Shown in pieces: positions 38,717-47,925 of a stretch of 64,000 nucleotides of DNA. How positions within the stretch are numbered: position 1 is the stretch's first letter; the number at the start of each line of letters is the position of its first letter. Source of the stretch: Acinetobacter beijerinckii CIP 110307 (lineage in GTDB: Bacteria; Pseudomonadota; Gammaproteobacteria; Pseudomonadales; Moraxellaceae). The stretch is taken from positions 124,001-188,000 of the forward strand of contig NZ_KB849763.1 in the NCBI RefSeq assembly GCF_000369005.1, in the 5' to 3' direction. Both the position numbers and the translations under genes were made by a program. The notes under the pieces are model-generated. The model had not been told where the DNA came from. It searched no databases and saw nothing but the letters and a program-made list of their open reading frames with translations.

Positions 38717-38900
38717 GTCTATGACTTTGAAAATATAGAACATATGAACAGTTTTTATGCTATTAATCATCAATTGATCACTTTTCATCAAATCTATTTA
38801 CTCACAACAAAATTTGATGTTGATAATTCTTACAGAGCAACAAAAACAAGAAAGATCTCTTCAGAATATTATTTTTTGAATAGTATAAAAACTACAGACA

Positions 38901-38928
38901 AAAAGAGACCACGCAGGAGCGTGGTCTA
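38901..38928 (-). terminator. Terminator of tRNA-Met copy 2
   Basis: AGACCACGC-AGGA-GCGTGGTCT followed by TTTT on the minus strand, a near copy of the hairpin at 38562 with one compensatory base-pair change. Confidence 0.85.
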
Positions 38929-38933
38929 TAAAA

Positions 38934-39010
38934 TGGTGGCTATGACGAGACTTGAACTTGTGACCCCCGCATTATGAGTGCGGTGCTCTAACCAACTGAG
39001 CTACATAGCC
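38934..39010 (-). tRNA. tRNA-Met (CAU), elongator, copy 2
   Basis: 77 nt, the same as copy 1 and 262 bp from it, with encoded CCA and anticodon CAU. It has its own promoter and terminator, so the whole transcription unit, not just the tRNA, is duplicated. It lies just downstream of rnpB on the same strand. Confidence 0.93.
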
Positions 39011-39025
39011 GAAAACTGTGGGCGC

Positions 39026-39054
39026 ATTATCTTAACTTTCAATACACACGTCAA
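39026..39054 (-). promoter_or_regulatory. Promoter of tRNA-Met copy 2
   Basis: Minus strand: -35 TTGACG (39049-39054), 17-bp spacer, -10 GATAAT (39026-39031), GC-rich discriminator GCGCCCAC. The layout is the same as for copy 1. Confidence 0.75.
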
Positions 39055-39075
39055 GCACAATTTTAAAAAATTTGA

Positions 39076-39427
<352 letters not shown>

Positions 39428-39453
39428 GCCGCGAATATTACCAAAGTTCGCCG

Positions 39454-39490
39454 TTAATTGCTCGTATTTTTTTGAGCAGTTAATTTTTTG
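39454..39490 (+). terminator. Plus-oriented hairpin at the yfhL 3' end
   Basis: TTAATTGCTC / GAGCAGTTAA arms (39454-39463 and 39474-39483, one mismatch) followed by T6 on the plus strand. It has terminator polarity against transcription coming from the rnpB side. Confidence 0.6.
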
Positions 39491-39717
39491 AATTTATCCA
39501 TCAGTTGATCATGGGATTCAACATGTTGGGGATCGAGCGGAATACAATCAACTGGACAAAATAACTGACACTGTGGCTGATCATGATGTCCAATGCATTC
39601 TGTACAAAGTGATGGATTAATCTCATAGATCAGTTCTCCCATATAAATTGCTTCATTAGGGCACACAGGTTCACAGACATCGCAGTTAATGCACTCATCC
39701 GTTATATATAAAGACAC
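39454..39717 (-). CDS. YfhL-type 4Fe-4S ferredoxin
   Basis: An 87-residue ferredoxin with two [4Fe-4S] clusters: (M)SLYITDECINCDVCEPVCPN gives the C-x2-C-x2-C-x3-C motif, and 'SLCTECIGHHDQPQCQLFCP' gives the Alvin-type second motif with the long insert between Cys residues. It serves as an electron carrier. The GTG at 39717 was chosen because AAGG lies eight bases upstream, inside the end of coaD, and because the protein then matches YfhL length (86 in E. coli). It is coupled to coaD, which stops one base before it. Confidence 0.92.
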   Translation of the reverse strand: MSLYITDECINCDVCEPVCPNEAIYMGELIYEINPSLCTECIGHHDQPQCQLFCPVDCIPLDPQHVESHDQLMDKFKKLTAQKNTSN

Positions 39718-39718
39718 A

Positions 39719-40246
<528 letters not shown>

Positions 40247-40339
40247 TTAACAAAAAATATGTCTAAACGCGAAATTCCTAAATGATGGAAAAAGATTACG
40301 TTTTACGGCACAATAGGCATAATTGTGGAAGTTTGAATT

Positions 40340-40816
40340 ATGGCGAAAGCAACTGTAGTTAAAAAAAATAATGGTGGAACGATTGCTCAAAACAAAAGAG
40401 CGCGTCACGATTACTTTATTGAAGAAAAAATTGAAGCTGGTATGTCTTTACAAGGCTGGGAAGTGAAGTCACTTCGTGCCGGTCGTATGACGCTGACTGA
40501 AAGCTATGTCATTTTTAAAAATGGTGAAGCATTTTTACTGGGTTCACAAATTCAGCCTTTATTATCAGCATCAAGTCATGTGGTTCCTGAGGCAACTCGT
40601 ACACGTAAGTTACTACTTTCTCGCCGTGAGATAGATAGACTAATGGGCGCAGTGAATCAGAAAGGTTATTCATGTGTTCCTCTGGCATGTTATTGGAAAG
40701 GTCCTTTGGTTAAACTAGAAATTGCCATGGTTAAAGGTAAACAGTTACACGATAAACGTGCAACTGAAAAAGATCGTGACTGGCAACGAGATAAATCACG
40801 TATGTTGCATAAATAA
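40340..40816 (+). CDS. smpB: SsrA-binding protein SmpB
   Basis: A 158-residue partner of tmRNA in trans-translation, which rescues stalled ribosomes. It has '[20 protein letters not shown]', '[21 protein letters not shown]', 'EAFLLGSQI' and the C-terminal basic tail '[20 protein letters not shown]' that enters the mRNA channel. tmRNA itself is not in the window. It is closed by the terminator at 40818-40846. Confidence 0.97.
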   Translation: MAKATVVKKNNGGTIAQNKRARHDYFIEEKIEAGMSLQGWEVKSLRAGRMTLTESYVIFKNGEAFLLGSQIQPLLSASSHVVPEATRTRKLLLSRREIDRLMGAVNQKGYSCVPLACYWKGPLVKLEIAMVKGKQLHDKRATEKDRDWQRDKSRMLHK

Positions 40817-40817
40817 T

Positions 40818-40848
40818 AAAAAACCTCCAATTAATGGAGGTTTTTTAT
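40818..40848. terminator. Bidirectional terminator between smpB and the flavodoxin gene
   Basis: AAAAACCTCCA-ATTAA-TGGAGGTTTTT with flanking A and T runs between convergent genes. Confidence 0.9.
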
Positions 40849-40858
40849 TATTGAATCT

Positions 40859-41431
40859 TTATACGACCGAATATTTGACTCTAAACTCTGCCAAATATTT
40901 TCCAAATTTACGTGCTGTTTCCAAATCGCCTTCTGGAGGTGTAATTTCAACACTTGCATTGTCAGATTGTGTCATTAAACCTAAAAAACTCGACATTCGA
41001 TTAATATCCAATGGACTTCTTCCTGTCGGCATAAACGGCAAACCTGCCCATAACATGCCATGCTGCATTGCAAATAAATTGATTTGCTGCAATACCGCAA
41101 GCTTATCACCACTCAATCCACCACCATTTGTGAATCCTGCGGCCAACTTACCTTGCCAAGCCCTTGCAAGCCAACGCTTAGACGAATCTTCCATAAATTG
41201 TTTGAGCGCAGAGGTAAGGCTTCCCATATAGGTTGGGCACCCCATCACCAATACATCAGCTTGATCAAGTAAATCCCATTGTGGCGCAGCAACAGAAATC
41301 AAATGCACATCAGCACCCGCCTGCTCTGCACCTTGAGCGATATATTGTGCAACTTTAGCCGTGTGACCATAAGGACTATGATAAACCACACAAACTTTAA
41401 TAGGAGAAGTAACTTGCTCAATAACAGTCAT
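40859..41431 (-). CDS. Flavodoxin-family NAD(P)H-dependent reductase (WrbA-like)
   Basis: A 190-residue flavodoxin-fold protein. The FMN phosphate loop is 'VVYHSPYGHTAKVAQYIA', and 'GCPTYMGSLTSALKQFMED' and 'GFTNGGGLSGDKLAVLQQI' match the WrbA/NAD(P)H:quinone reductase branch. It probably reduces quinones or other small molecules with two electrons. It is monocistronic and convergent with smpB. WrbA itself is slightly longer and the identity is partial, so I give no symbol. Confidence 0.8.
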   Translation of the reverse strand: MTVIEQVTSPIKVCVVYHSPYGHTAKVAQYIAQGAEQAGADVHLISVAAPQWDLLDQADVLVMGCPTYMGSLTSALKQFMEDSSKRWLARAWQGKLAAGFTNGGGLSGDKLAVLQQINLFAMQHGMLWAGLPFMPTGRSPLDINRMSSFLGLMTQSDNASVEITPPEGDLETARKFGKYLAEFRVKYSVV

Positions 41432-41515
41432 GGAAAATTTTAAAAACCAATGAATTGAATCAAGTTTAACATTTTTAACAAAGACAAGGCGAATCCACAG
41501 CAGACAAGATGCAAT

Positions 41516-42256
41516 TTATTGCATAAACACAAATGTTGCCATTCGTCCCGTCTTTGCATCACGGCGATAAGAGAAATAATCTTTGCCTTGTTGATAAGAA
41601 CATTGATCTCCACCTAAAACAGTTTCAACCCCCAAACGTTTTAGAATAAAGCGAGCAATTGCATAAAGATCAGCATGATATTTACCCATCACTTGACCAG
41701 TAGTAAAAGCATTTTCTAACTCAGGATATTTTTCACAGAATATGGCTTTGACTTCTGCACCTATTTCAAAACAAGGTTGACTAATTGCAGCACCTAACCA
41801 TGCCCAAGTCGGTTTAGATTTCATTTCAGCAACTGTATTTTCAATGATTCCATTGGCCAAGCCACGCCAACCTGCATGTAGATTAGCGACTTCAGCTACC
41901 TCATGATTACCCAATACCACAGGCAGACAGTCTGCTGTCATCATCATTAAGGCATGACCTTTACGTTGGGTAACTAAACCATCGCCTTCAAGCGCAACAA
42001 ATGAAGCTTGCTCGTTTACTGTATGGCAAATTGTGCTATGGGTTTGTGTCATCCATGTGAGCTTATTAACCCCAAAAGCAGACAACTGATTCAGCAAGAT
42101 CATACGATGCTGTTGAACTCGTTGCGCCTCATCATTGACATGCAAAGCCAAATTAAAACCTGATAAGTTTTCATTTGCTGTTGCAATGCTTTGAGGATGT
42201 TCAATCCGCGTTTGTCCAACATAGATGCCTTTTGGCAAACCCTGCACAAATTCCAT
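41516..42256 (-). CDS. pgeF: Multi-copper/zinc purine nucleoside phosphorylase PgeF (YfiH)
   Basis: A 246-residue member of the YfiH/LACC1 family. The metal-binding residues lie in 'TQTHSTICHT', 'MMTADCLPVVLG' (Cys) and 'VANLHAGWRGLANGII' (His), plus 'GGDQCSYQ' and 'YFSYRRD'. Family members have been linked to purine nucleoside hydrolysis/phosphorolysis and to editing of peptidoglycan precursors. It lies 71 bp downstream of rluD on the same strand, the usual E. coli order rluD-yfiH. Confidence 0.92.
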   Translation of the reverse strand: MEFVQGLPKGIYVGQTRIEHPQSIATANENLSGFNLALHVNDEAQRVQQHRMILLNQLSAFGVNKLTWMTQTHSTICHTVNEQASFVALEGDGLVTQRKGHALMMMTADCLPVVLGNHEVAEVANLHAGWRGLANGIIENTVAEMKSKPTWAWLGAAISQPCFEIGAEVKAIFCEKYPELENAFTTGQVMGKYHADLYAIARFILKRLGVETVLGGDQCSYQQGKDYFSYRRDAKTGRMATFVFMQ

Positions 42257-42327
42257 AAAATCCTTCCCAACACCCTTGTTTCAAGGGATGAGTTGAACAA
42301 ATCCCCTTTATGATTAGGGATCATTAC

Positions 42328-43377
42328 TTAATATGCTTTGTTCTCAGTGCGAAGCACTTCCACTAATTGAGTGAAGTCTTCTGGCCATGGCGCTTCAAAC
42401 ATCATCTCTTCGCCTGTTCGTGGATGAACAAGACCCAACTTGGCAGCATGCAGTGCTTGACGTTTAAACCCACGTAACTTATCCGTCAATGCCTCTGAAG
42501 CGCCTGCGGGAAAACGTACCCGATTCACATACACAGGGTCACCCACTAAACCATGCCCAAGATAGCTAAAGTGCACACGAATTTGGTGAGTGCGACCTGT
42601 TTCAAGTTGTGCCTGAATACGAGTAAAGTCACGGAAACGCTCTTTAACATTGTAGTGCGTTACAGCATCACGCCCACCGGGTAAGATTGCCATTTTAACG
42701 CGATCGACTGGATGACGTTTGATTGGCTCATCGATGGTGCCACCAGCAATGATATTGCCATAAGTCACAAGATCGTAAACACGATAAACCGTTTTCTTTG
42801 CTAGTTGTTTACTTAATGAAAATTGGGCTTCTAAATTTTTCGCAACAACAAGCAGTCCGCTAGTGTCTTTATCGATACGATGAACTAAACCAGCACGAGA
42901 TAACTCTGCTAATTTTGGTGCATGGTAAAGCAATGCATTCACCAATGTTCCAGAAGGGTTACCCGCGCCTGGATGCACGACCATACCGACCTCTTTATTA
43001 ATAACGATAATATCTTCGTCTTCATAAATAATATTGAGAGGAATATTTTCGGCTTGACTCGTCGTCTGTGCTTCTAACTCAACGTTTAACGTTAAAAGTT
43101 CATTGCCTTCGCAACGATACTTCGGTTTTACGATGTTACCATTTACCAACAGATGACCTTCTTTCATCCATTGCTTGAGTTTTTCACGAGAAAAATCGCT
43201 CCAGACCAATGCTGCAACTTGATCAATACGTTGACCTAAATAGTTTTCATCGAGTTGAATTTGCAACGATAAACGTGTTGCAGTTGAGTCAGAATTATGA
43301 TTATCTGCATCCACAGAATCTTCGAGTAAGAAATCTGTTTCAGAGAAGTTTGAATTGGAAGATTGTGCTGAAGTCAT
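42328..43377 (-). CDS. rluD: 23S rRNA pseudouridine(1911/1915/1917) synthase RluD
   Basis: A 349-residue RluA-family synthase. An S4 domain (about 50-110: 'RIDQVAALVWSDFSREKLKQWMKEG', in two parts) is followed by the catalytic domain with Asp in 'VHRIDKDTSGLLVVAKN' and 'LETGRTHQIRVHFSYLGHGLVGD' (in two parts). It has an N-terminal Ser/Asn-rich extension of about 40 residues. The ATG at 43377 was chosen; one at 43413 is also possible since neither has a clear ribosome-binding site. It is divergent from bamD, as in E. coli. Confidence 0.94.
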   Translation of the reverse strand: MTSAQSSNSNFSETDFLLEDSVDADNHNSDSTATRLSLQIQLDENYLGQRIDQVAALVWSDFSREKLKQWMKEGHLLVNGNIVKPKYRCEGNELLTLNVELEAQTTSQAENIPLNIIYEDEDIIVINKEVGMVVHPGAGNPSGTLVNALLYHAPKLAELSRAGLVHRIDKDTSGLLVVAKNLEAQFSLSKQLAKKTVYRVYDLVTYGNIIAGGTIDEPIKRHPVDRVKMAILPGGRDAVTHYNVKERFRDFTRIQAQLETGRTHQIRVHFSYLGHGLVGDPVYVNRVRFPAGASEALTDKLRGFKRQALHAAKLGLVHPRTGEEMMFEAPWPEDFTQLVEVLRTENKAY

Positions 43378-43448
43378 TTGATGATCGGTACAAAAATGGT
43401 TTAATAGCACCATTGTAGCTCATTGCCCAGAATAACAGAGGAGTTTTT

Positions 43449-44546
43449 ATGTCGCTACCACGTTATAAAATTACGGTGCTTGCACTTTCTTTAGGTGTAG
43501 CGTCTGCATTTGTGGGCTGTAGCAGCAATCCGAGTAAAAAAGATGTGGTTGATAAAGGACCACAATCAAGTGAGCAAGTCTATTTTGATAAAGCACAAAA
43601 ATCACTAGATCGCAATCAATACAGCGATGCAGTGAAGTCACTTGAAGCTTTAGACACTTATTATCCAACGGGTCAATATACGCAACAAGCGCAACTTGAA
43701 CTTCTTTATGCAAAATTCAAACAAAAAGATTATGAAGGCACAATAGCCCTTGCAGATCGTTTCATTCGTTTAAATCCGCAGCATCCAAATGTCGATTATG
43801 CTTACTATGTTCGTGGCGTAGCCAACATGGAAATGAATTACGACAGCTTGATTCGTTATACCTCTTTACAGCAATCGCACCGTGATGTGAGCTATGTGAA
43901 GGTCGCGTATCAAAATTTTGTTGAGTTGATTCGTCGCTTCCCAAGTAGCCAGTATTCAGTTGATGCAGCGCAACGCATGAAGTTTATTGGTCAAGAGCTT
44001 GCTGAAAGTGAAATGAATGCAGCACGCTTCAATATTCAACGTAAAGCATGGCTTGCTGCTGCTGAACGTGCACAATGGGTGATTGAACATTATCCGCAAA
44101 CACCGCAAACACCTGAAGCTTTAGCAACTTTAGCTTATAGCTATCAAAAACTCGGGGATCAAGCGACTTCACAACAATATGTTGAGATCCTAAAACTAAA
44201 CTATCCAAATTTAGTTAAATCGAATGGTGAAGTTAATTTACGTGCAGCCCGTAAAGAAGGCAGTTGGGTCAACCGTGCAACTTTAGGTTTATTGGGTCGT
44301 GAATCTAAGACAGTACAAACGAAGGATGAAACAAGCAGCGAAACGGAACAACGTAGTTTAACCAACCGTTTAAGTTTTGGCTTATTTGATAAACCTGAAA
44401 CAGAAAAAACTGCTGAGCCTACACCTACTGCGACTCCTGTAGCTCCTGCAACATCGGACAAACCAAGTTGGACAAATCGTCTGAGCTTTGGTCTATTAGA
44501 CAAACTAGAAACAAAAGATAATGTAGAAGAAGATGCAGCAAATTAA
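43449..44546 (+). CDS. bamD: Outer membrane assembly lipoprotein BamD, with repeat-bearing C-terminal extension
   Basis: A 365-residue BAM-complex TPR lipoprotein. Signal peptide and lipobox put the lipid on Cys24 (FVGC). TPR blocks run from about 40 to 260: 'EQVYFDKAQKSLDRNQYSDA', 'YYPTGQYTQQAQLELLYAKF', 'YVRGVANMEMNYDS', 'FVELIRRFPSSQYSVDAAQR'. E. coli BamD has 245 residues; here about 100 extra residues follow. They contain three related segments: SWVNRATLGLL at 272, SLTNRLSFGLF at 303 and SWTNRLSFGLL at 340, joined by Pro/Thr/Glu-rich linkers. AGAGGAG precedes the ATG. Confidence 0.95.
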   Translation: MSLPRYKITVLALSLGVASAFVGCSSNPSKKDVVDKGPQSSEQVYFDKAQKSLDRNQYSDAVKSLEALDTYYPTGQYTQQAQLELLYAKFKQKDYEGTIALADRFIRLNPQHPNVDYAYYVRGVANMEMNYDSLIRYTSLQQSHRDVSYVKVAYQNFVELIRRFPSSQYSVDAAQRMKFIGQELAESEMNAARFNIQRKAWLAAAERAQWVIEHYPQTPQTPEALATLAYSYQKLGDQATSQQYVEILKLNYPNLVKSNGEVNLRAARKEGSWVNRATLGLLGRESKTVQTKDETSSETEQRSLTNRLSFGLFDKPETEKTAEPTPTATPVAPATSDKPSWTNRLSFGLLDKLETKDNVEEDAAN

Positions 44547-44563
44547 TTTGTAATCTTCTGATT

Positions 44564-44597
44564 CATAAAACAGGCAAGTCTCTCTTGCCTGTTTTTC
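44564..44597 (+). terminator. Terminator of bamD
   Basis: AAAACAGGCAAG-TCTCT-CTTGCCTGTTTTT, about 20 nt after the stop. Confidence 0.9.
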
Positions 44598-44677
44598 ATT
44601 TTATGCAACAATAATTCATAGCATTCTTACTTGTTGAAAATGTTCTACTCTCAGTTTAATACGGTTAAGCACTTATT

Positions 44678-46558
44678 ATGGCAATTCCACAACATACGAT
44701 TGATCAAATATTAGATCGAACCGATATTGTCGATTTGATCGGTCATCGTGTGAAGTTAAAAAAAACTGGTAGAACATACTCTGGTTGTTGCCCATTCCAT
44801 CAAGAAAAAACACCTTCATTCCATGTATATCGTGATAAGCAGTATTATCATTGCTTTGGTTGTCAGGCAAATGGCAATGCAATTCGCTTCTTGATGGACA
44901 TTGATAGTCGCAACTTTGTTGATGTCATGAAAGACTTATCAAGTCAGACTGGCATCGAATTACCTAAAGATAATCAGGATAATAAAAAACTCGCCTATAA
45001 GCGCAGTCCCCAAGTCGTTGCACCACAACCAACACAAATAAAAGAACAGCCAAACGCAGATACACCAGTAAACGATCCAGTTTTCGATGGTCATTTCATT
45101 GATATGGATCGTTATATGGATGACCCTTTTGCACAATTCGATCCTGCTTTTAATATTGATGAACACGTTCAAGAAGGCAATCTATACGATCTTTTAGAGA
45201 ACGTTGCACAGTATTACGAGCGACAATTGCCGAACAGCCTGAAAGCACAAAATTATTTTAAGCAGCGTGGTTTGTCAGCTCAAACTATTCAATTTTGGCG
45301 TTTAGGCTATGCGCCTGAAGATTGGCAGCATTTAGAAAAAGCATTTCCACAAGATATTGAAGGTTTAAAAAAAATTGGTTTAATTCGCTCAAGTGATAGT
45401 GGGCGAGATTTTGATTTATTAAGAGAGCGAGTCATTTTTCCGATTCGTGATCATAAAGGTCGCGTGGTTGGTTTTGGCGGTCGTGCCTTAAATGATGAGA
45501 TTAAACCCAAATATATTAACTCACCTGACTCAGAGGTTTTTCATAAAAATCAGTTGCTCTATGGTTTGTATGAAGGTCGCAAACTTAAAGCTAATGATTG
45601 GCTCATGGTCGAAGGTTACATGGATGTCATCGCTTTACAGCAATATGGTATCAATGGTGCTGTTGCAACGCTTGGCACAGCCAGTAACGAAGAGCATTTA
45701 AACACGCTATTTAAACAAAACTCTCGGATCACTATTGCTTTCGATGGTGATGCAGCTGGACAAAAAGCTGCTCGACGTACTTTAGAAATTGCACTTCCGC
45801 TGCTCAATGATGGTCGTGAGTTAAAATTCTTTGTATTGCCTAATGAGCATGATCCTGATTCTTTAATTCGTCGTGAAGGATTAGAAAACTTTCAAAAGTT
45901 ATTACAACAAGCGCCATTATTATCTGACTTCGTTTTCGCTCATTTAACTGGACAACATGATATTAGTTCACCTGAGGGTAAAAGCTTGGTTATGGGTGAA
46001 TTACGCGAGTTGACCGATTTATTACCTAAACATGGTTCATTTCGATACTTATTATCTCAATCTTTCCGTGAAAAACTGGGTCTCGGCAAACGCTTTACCC
46101 CACAAATTAGCCACGATGCTTCTTTATCTTTTAATATTCAAACCAAGGATGAAGATTTTGCAATTGCGATTTTAATGCACCATCCATTCCTTTATATTCA
46201 TTTTGAAGAATTACTTGCGGTGATTGATCAAACAGAGTTATTGGCTAAAATTTTAGCCGTACTCAATATTGTATTTGATGATTTACCTGATGATCAGGAA
46301 CTCGCAACCTATTACGTTCTGGGTGCATGTAGCAACTATAGTCATGAGATTGCCGATATTATGCAGCGCACTAATATTCAATCACTCACTCAAGCACCTG
46401 AAATTGCGGATAAATTGGCTAAAGATTTCTCATTAAATTTACAAGAGAAATATTTAAAATTAAAGCTTAGATCACCGATTTCATTAATTGAATCACGTAA
46501 TTTACGCCAACAACTCAATGAATTAACGAAACAAATTAGTTTAAAATTATTATCTTAA
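44678..46558 (+). CDS. dnaG: DNA primase
   Basis: A 626-residue primase that makes RNA primers for replication. The CHC2 zinc domain has Cys38, His41, Cys59 and Cys62 (CCPFHQEKTPSF and YYHCFGC). A Gln/Pro linker spans about 105-160, longer than in E. coli. The RNA polymerase/TOPRIM core has 'ERVIFPIRDHKGRVVGFGGR', 'YGLYEGR', 'VEGYMDVIALQQYG' (catalytic Glu) and 'AFDGDAAGQKAARRTLE' (D-x-D). The C-terminal DnaB-binding helices lie after about 490. It is flanked by bamD and convergent hemA. Confidence 0.96.
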   Translation: MAIPQHTIDQILDRTDIVDLIGHRVKLKKTGRTYSGCCPFHQEKTPSFHVYRDKQYYHCFGCQANGNAIRFLMDIDSRNFVDVMKDLSSQTGIELPKDNQDNKKLAYKRSPQVVAPQPTQIKEQPNADTPVNDPVFDGHFIDMDRYMDDPFAQFDPAFNIDEHVQEGNLYDLLENVAQYYERQLPNSLKAQNYFKQRGLSAQTIQFWRLGYAPEDWQHLEKAFPQDIEGLKKIGLIRSSDSGRDFDLLRERVIFPIRDHKGRVVGFGGRALNDEIKPKYINSPDSEVFHKNQLLYGLYEGRKLKANDWLMVEGYMDVIALQQYGINGAVATLGTASNEEHLNTLFKQNSRITIAFDGDAAGQKAARRTLEIALPLLNDGRELKFFVLPNEHDPDSLIRREGLENFQKLLQQAPLLSDFVFAHLTGQHDISSPEGKSLVMGELRELTDLLPKHGSFRYLLSQSFREKLGLGKRFTPQISHDASLSFNIQTKDEDFAIAILMHHPFLYIHFEELLAVIDQTELLAKILAVLNIVFDDLPDDQELATYYVLGACSNYSHEIADIMQRTNIQSLTQAPEIADKLAKDFSLNLQEKYLKLKLRSPISLIESRNLRQQLNELTKQISLKLLS

Positions 46559-46563
46559 TACAA

Positions 46564-47847
46564 TCACTGCTTCGGCTTACGTTCGTGCTCAAACACATCT
46601 TGTAAATGCTGCTGCAACCATTCAAAGTAATCTGGATTTTCCGCTTTTGCTGCTTCTCTAAGTAAAATTGAAGTTGGGTGTAAAAGCTTTTGGGTCAAAC
46701 GATGTGCGAACTCTTGCAGCACTTGTTCTGGTGCATGCCCATGCTCTAATGAATCTAATGCATGCTGTAGTTCAATTTGACTCATTTCTTCACTGTGCTG
46801 ACGATAAGCTTGAATCGTGCCACTCGCCTCTTTTACTTTTTGTTGAGTCATCAATTGTGTTGCAAGTTGATTGACCATAACCTCTGCTTCAACCGCAGCT
46901 TGACGACGTTGTGCTAAGTTTTCTTCAATGACACTTTGTAAATCATCCACACCATATAAATAAACGTTATCTAATGATTCAACTTTAGGATCAATATCAC
47001 GAGGAACAGCCAAATCCACCATTAGCATTTGTTGATAACGTCGCTTTTTTAATGCAGCTTTGACATCAGAATAACTAATGACTTGATGTAAACTACCAGT
47101 ACAACTCGAAATAACATCTGCACGATGTAAGTTTTGTGCAAGTTCTGCAAAAGGAATAATTTCAACATCAACTTGATGTGCAATTTCTTGACCAAGTGAA
47201 TCCGCACGTTCAAGGCTACGATTACAAATAATGATTTTGGCAACACCCATCTCAGCTAAATGTTTAGCCACTAAACTATTCATTTCACCAGCGGCAACAA
47301 CCATGACCGTTAATTTTTCAGGTCGACTGAATACTTGTAATGCCAATTGAGCAACAGAATAACCCATTGAAACGGCATGACTACCAACAGAAGTTTCTGA
47401 TCGCACCCGCTTAGCCGCATAAAAAGCGTATTCAAATACACTATTCAGCTCAGGTGAAACTGCATCAGCATTTTTCGATAACGCTAAAGCACTTTTAACT
47501 TGCCCTAAAATTTGTGGTTCACCCAACATCAACGAGTCTAAACCGCTAGCGACGCGCATTAGATGTGTAACTGCTTGGGCATTTTCGTAACGATAAACAT
47601 GATGAATTAACTGTTTTGCATCAATATTATTCACTTGGGCTAACCAATTGAGGATGCTATCCGCATCTTCAGTCATGGCATAAACCTCAGTACGATTGCA
47701 TGTAGAAACAACCACCATATCTTTTAAAGAAGGATTTTGCTGTTGTTCAAGCAATAGCGCAGCTAATCGCTCTGCATTAAAAGCGATTTGTTCGCGCAGT
47801 TCGACAGAAGCTGTTTGATGGTTGACACCCAATGCAAAGAAAGACAT
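46564..47847 (-). CDS. hemA: Glutamyl-tRNA reductase
   Basis: A 427-residue NADPH-dependent enzyme that reduces Glu-tRNA to glutamate-1-semialdehyde, the first committed step of tetrapyrrole synthesis by the C5 route. Catalytic Cys50 lies in '[13 protein letters not shown]'; the N-terminus is '[17 protein letters not shown]'. '[17 protein letters not shown]', the NADPH motif '[15 protein letters not shown]' and '[14 protein letters not shown]' are all typical; the C-terminal helix is the dimerisation domain. It is convergent with dnaG with only 5 bp between stops, and divergent from the TPR-lolB-ispE operon. Confidence 0.97.
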   Translation of the reverse strand: MSFFALGVNHQTASVELREQIAFNAERLAALLLEQQQNPSLKDMVVVSTCNRTEVYAMTEDADSILNWLAQVNNIDAKQLIHHVYRYENAQAVTHLMRVASGLDSLMLGEPQILGQVKSALALSKNADAVSPELNSVFEYAFYAAKRVRSETSVGSHAVSMGYSVAQLALQVFSRPEKLTVMVVAAGEMNSLVAKHLAEMGVAKIIICNRSLERADSLGQEIAHQVDVEIIPFAELAQNLHRADVISSCTGSLHQVISYSDVKAALKKRRYQQMLMVDLAVPRDIDPKVESLDNVYLYGVDDLQSVIEENLAQRRQAAVEAEVMVNQLATQLMTQQKVKEASGTIQAYRQHSEEMSQIELQHALDSLEHGHAPEQVLQEFAHRLTQKLLHPTSILLREAAKAENPDYFEWLQQHLQDVFEHERKPKQ

Positions 47848-47925
47848 ATCAGATCATCATTTCGCTAAATTTATGTTATTGTGCAACATCGGTGTCATAA
47901 AAAGCATTACTTGGATCAATAAAAA

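Noticed and set aside
38744..38977. 77-codon plus-strand frame
   Set aside because: It reads through the tRNA-Met terminator and into the tRNA; no ribosome-binding site.
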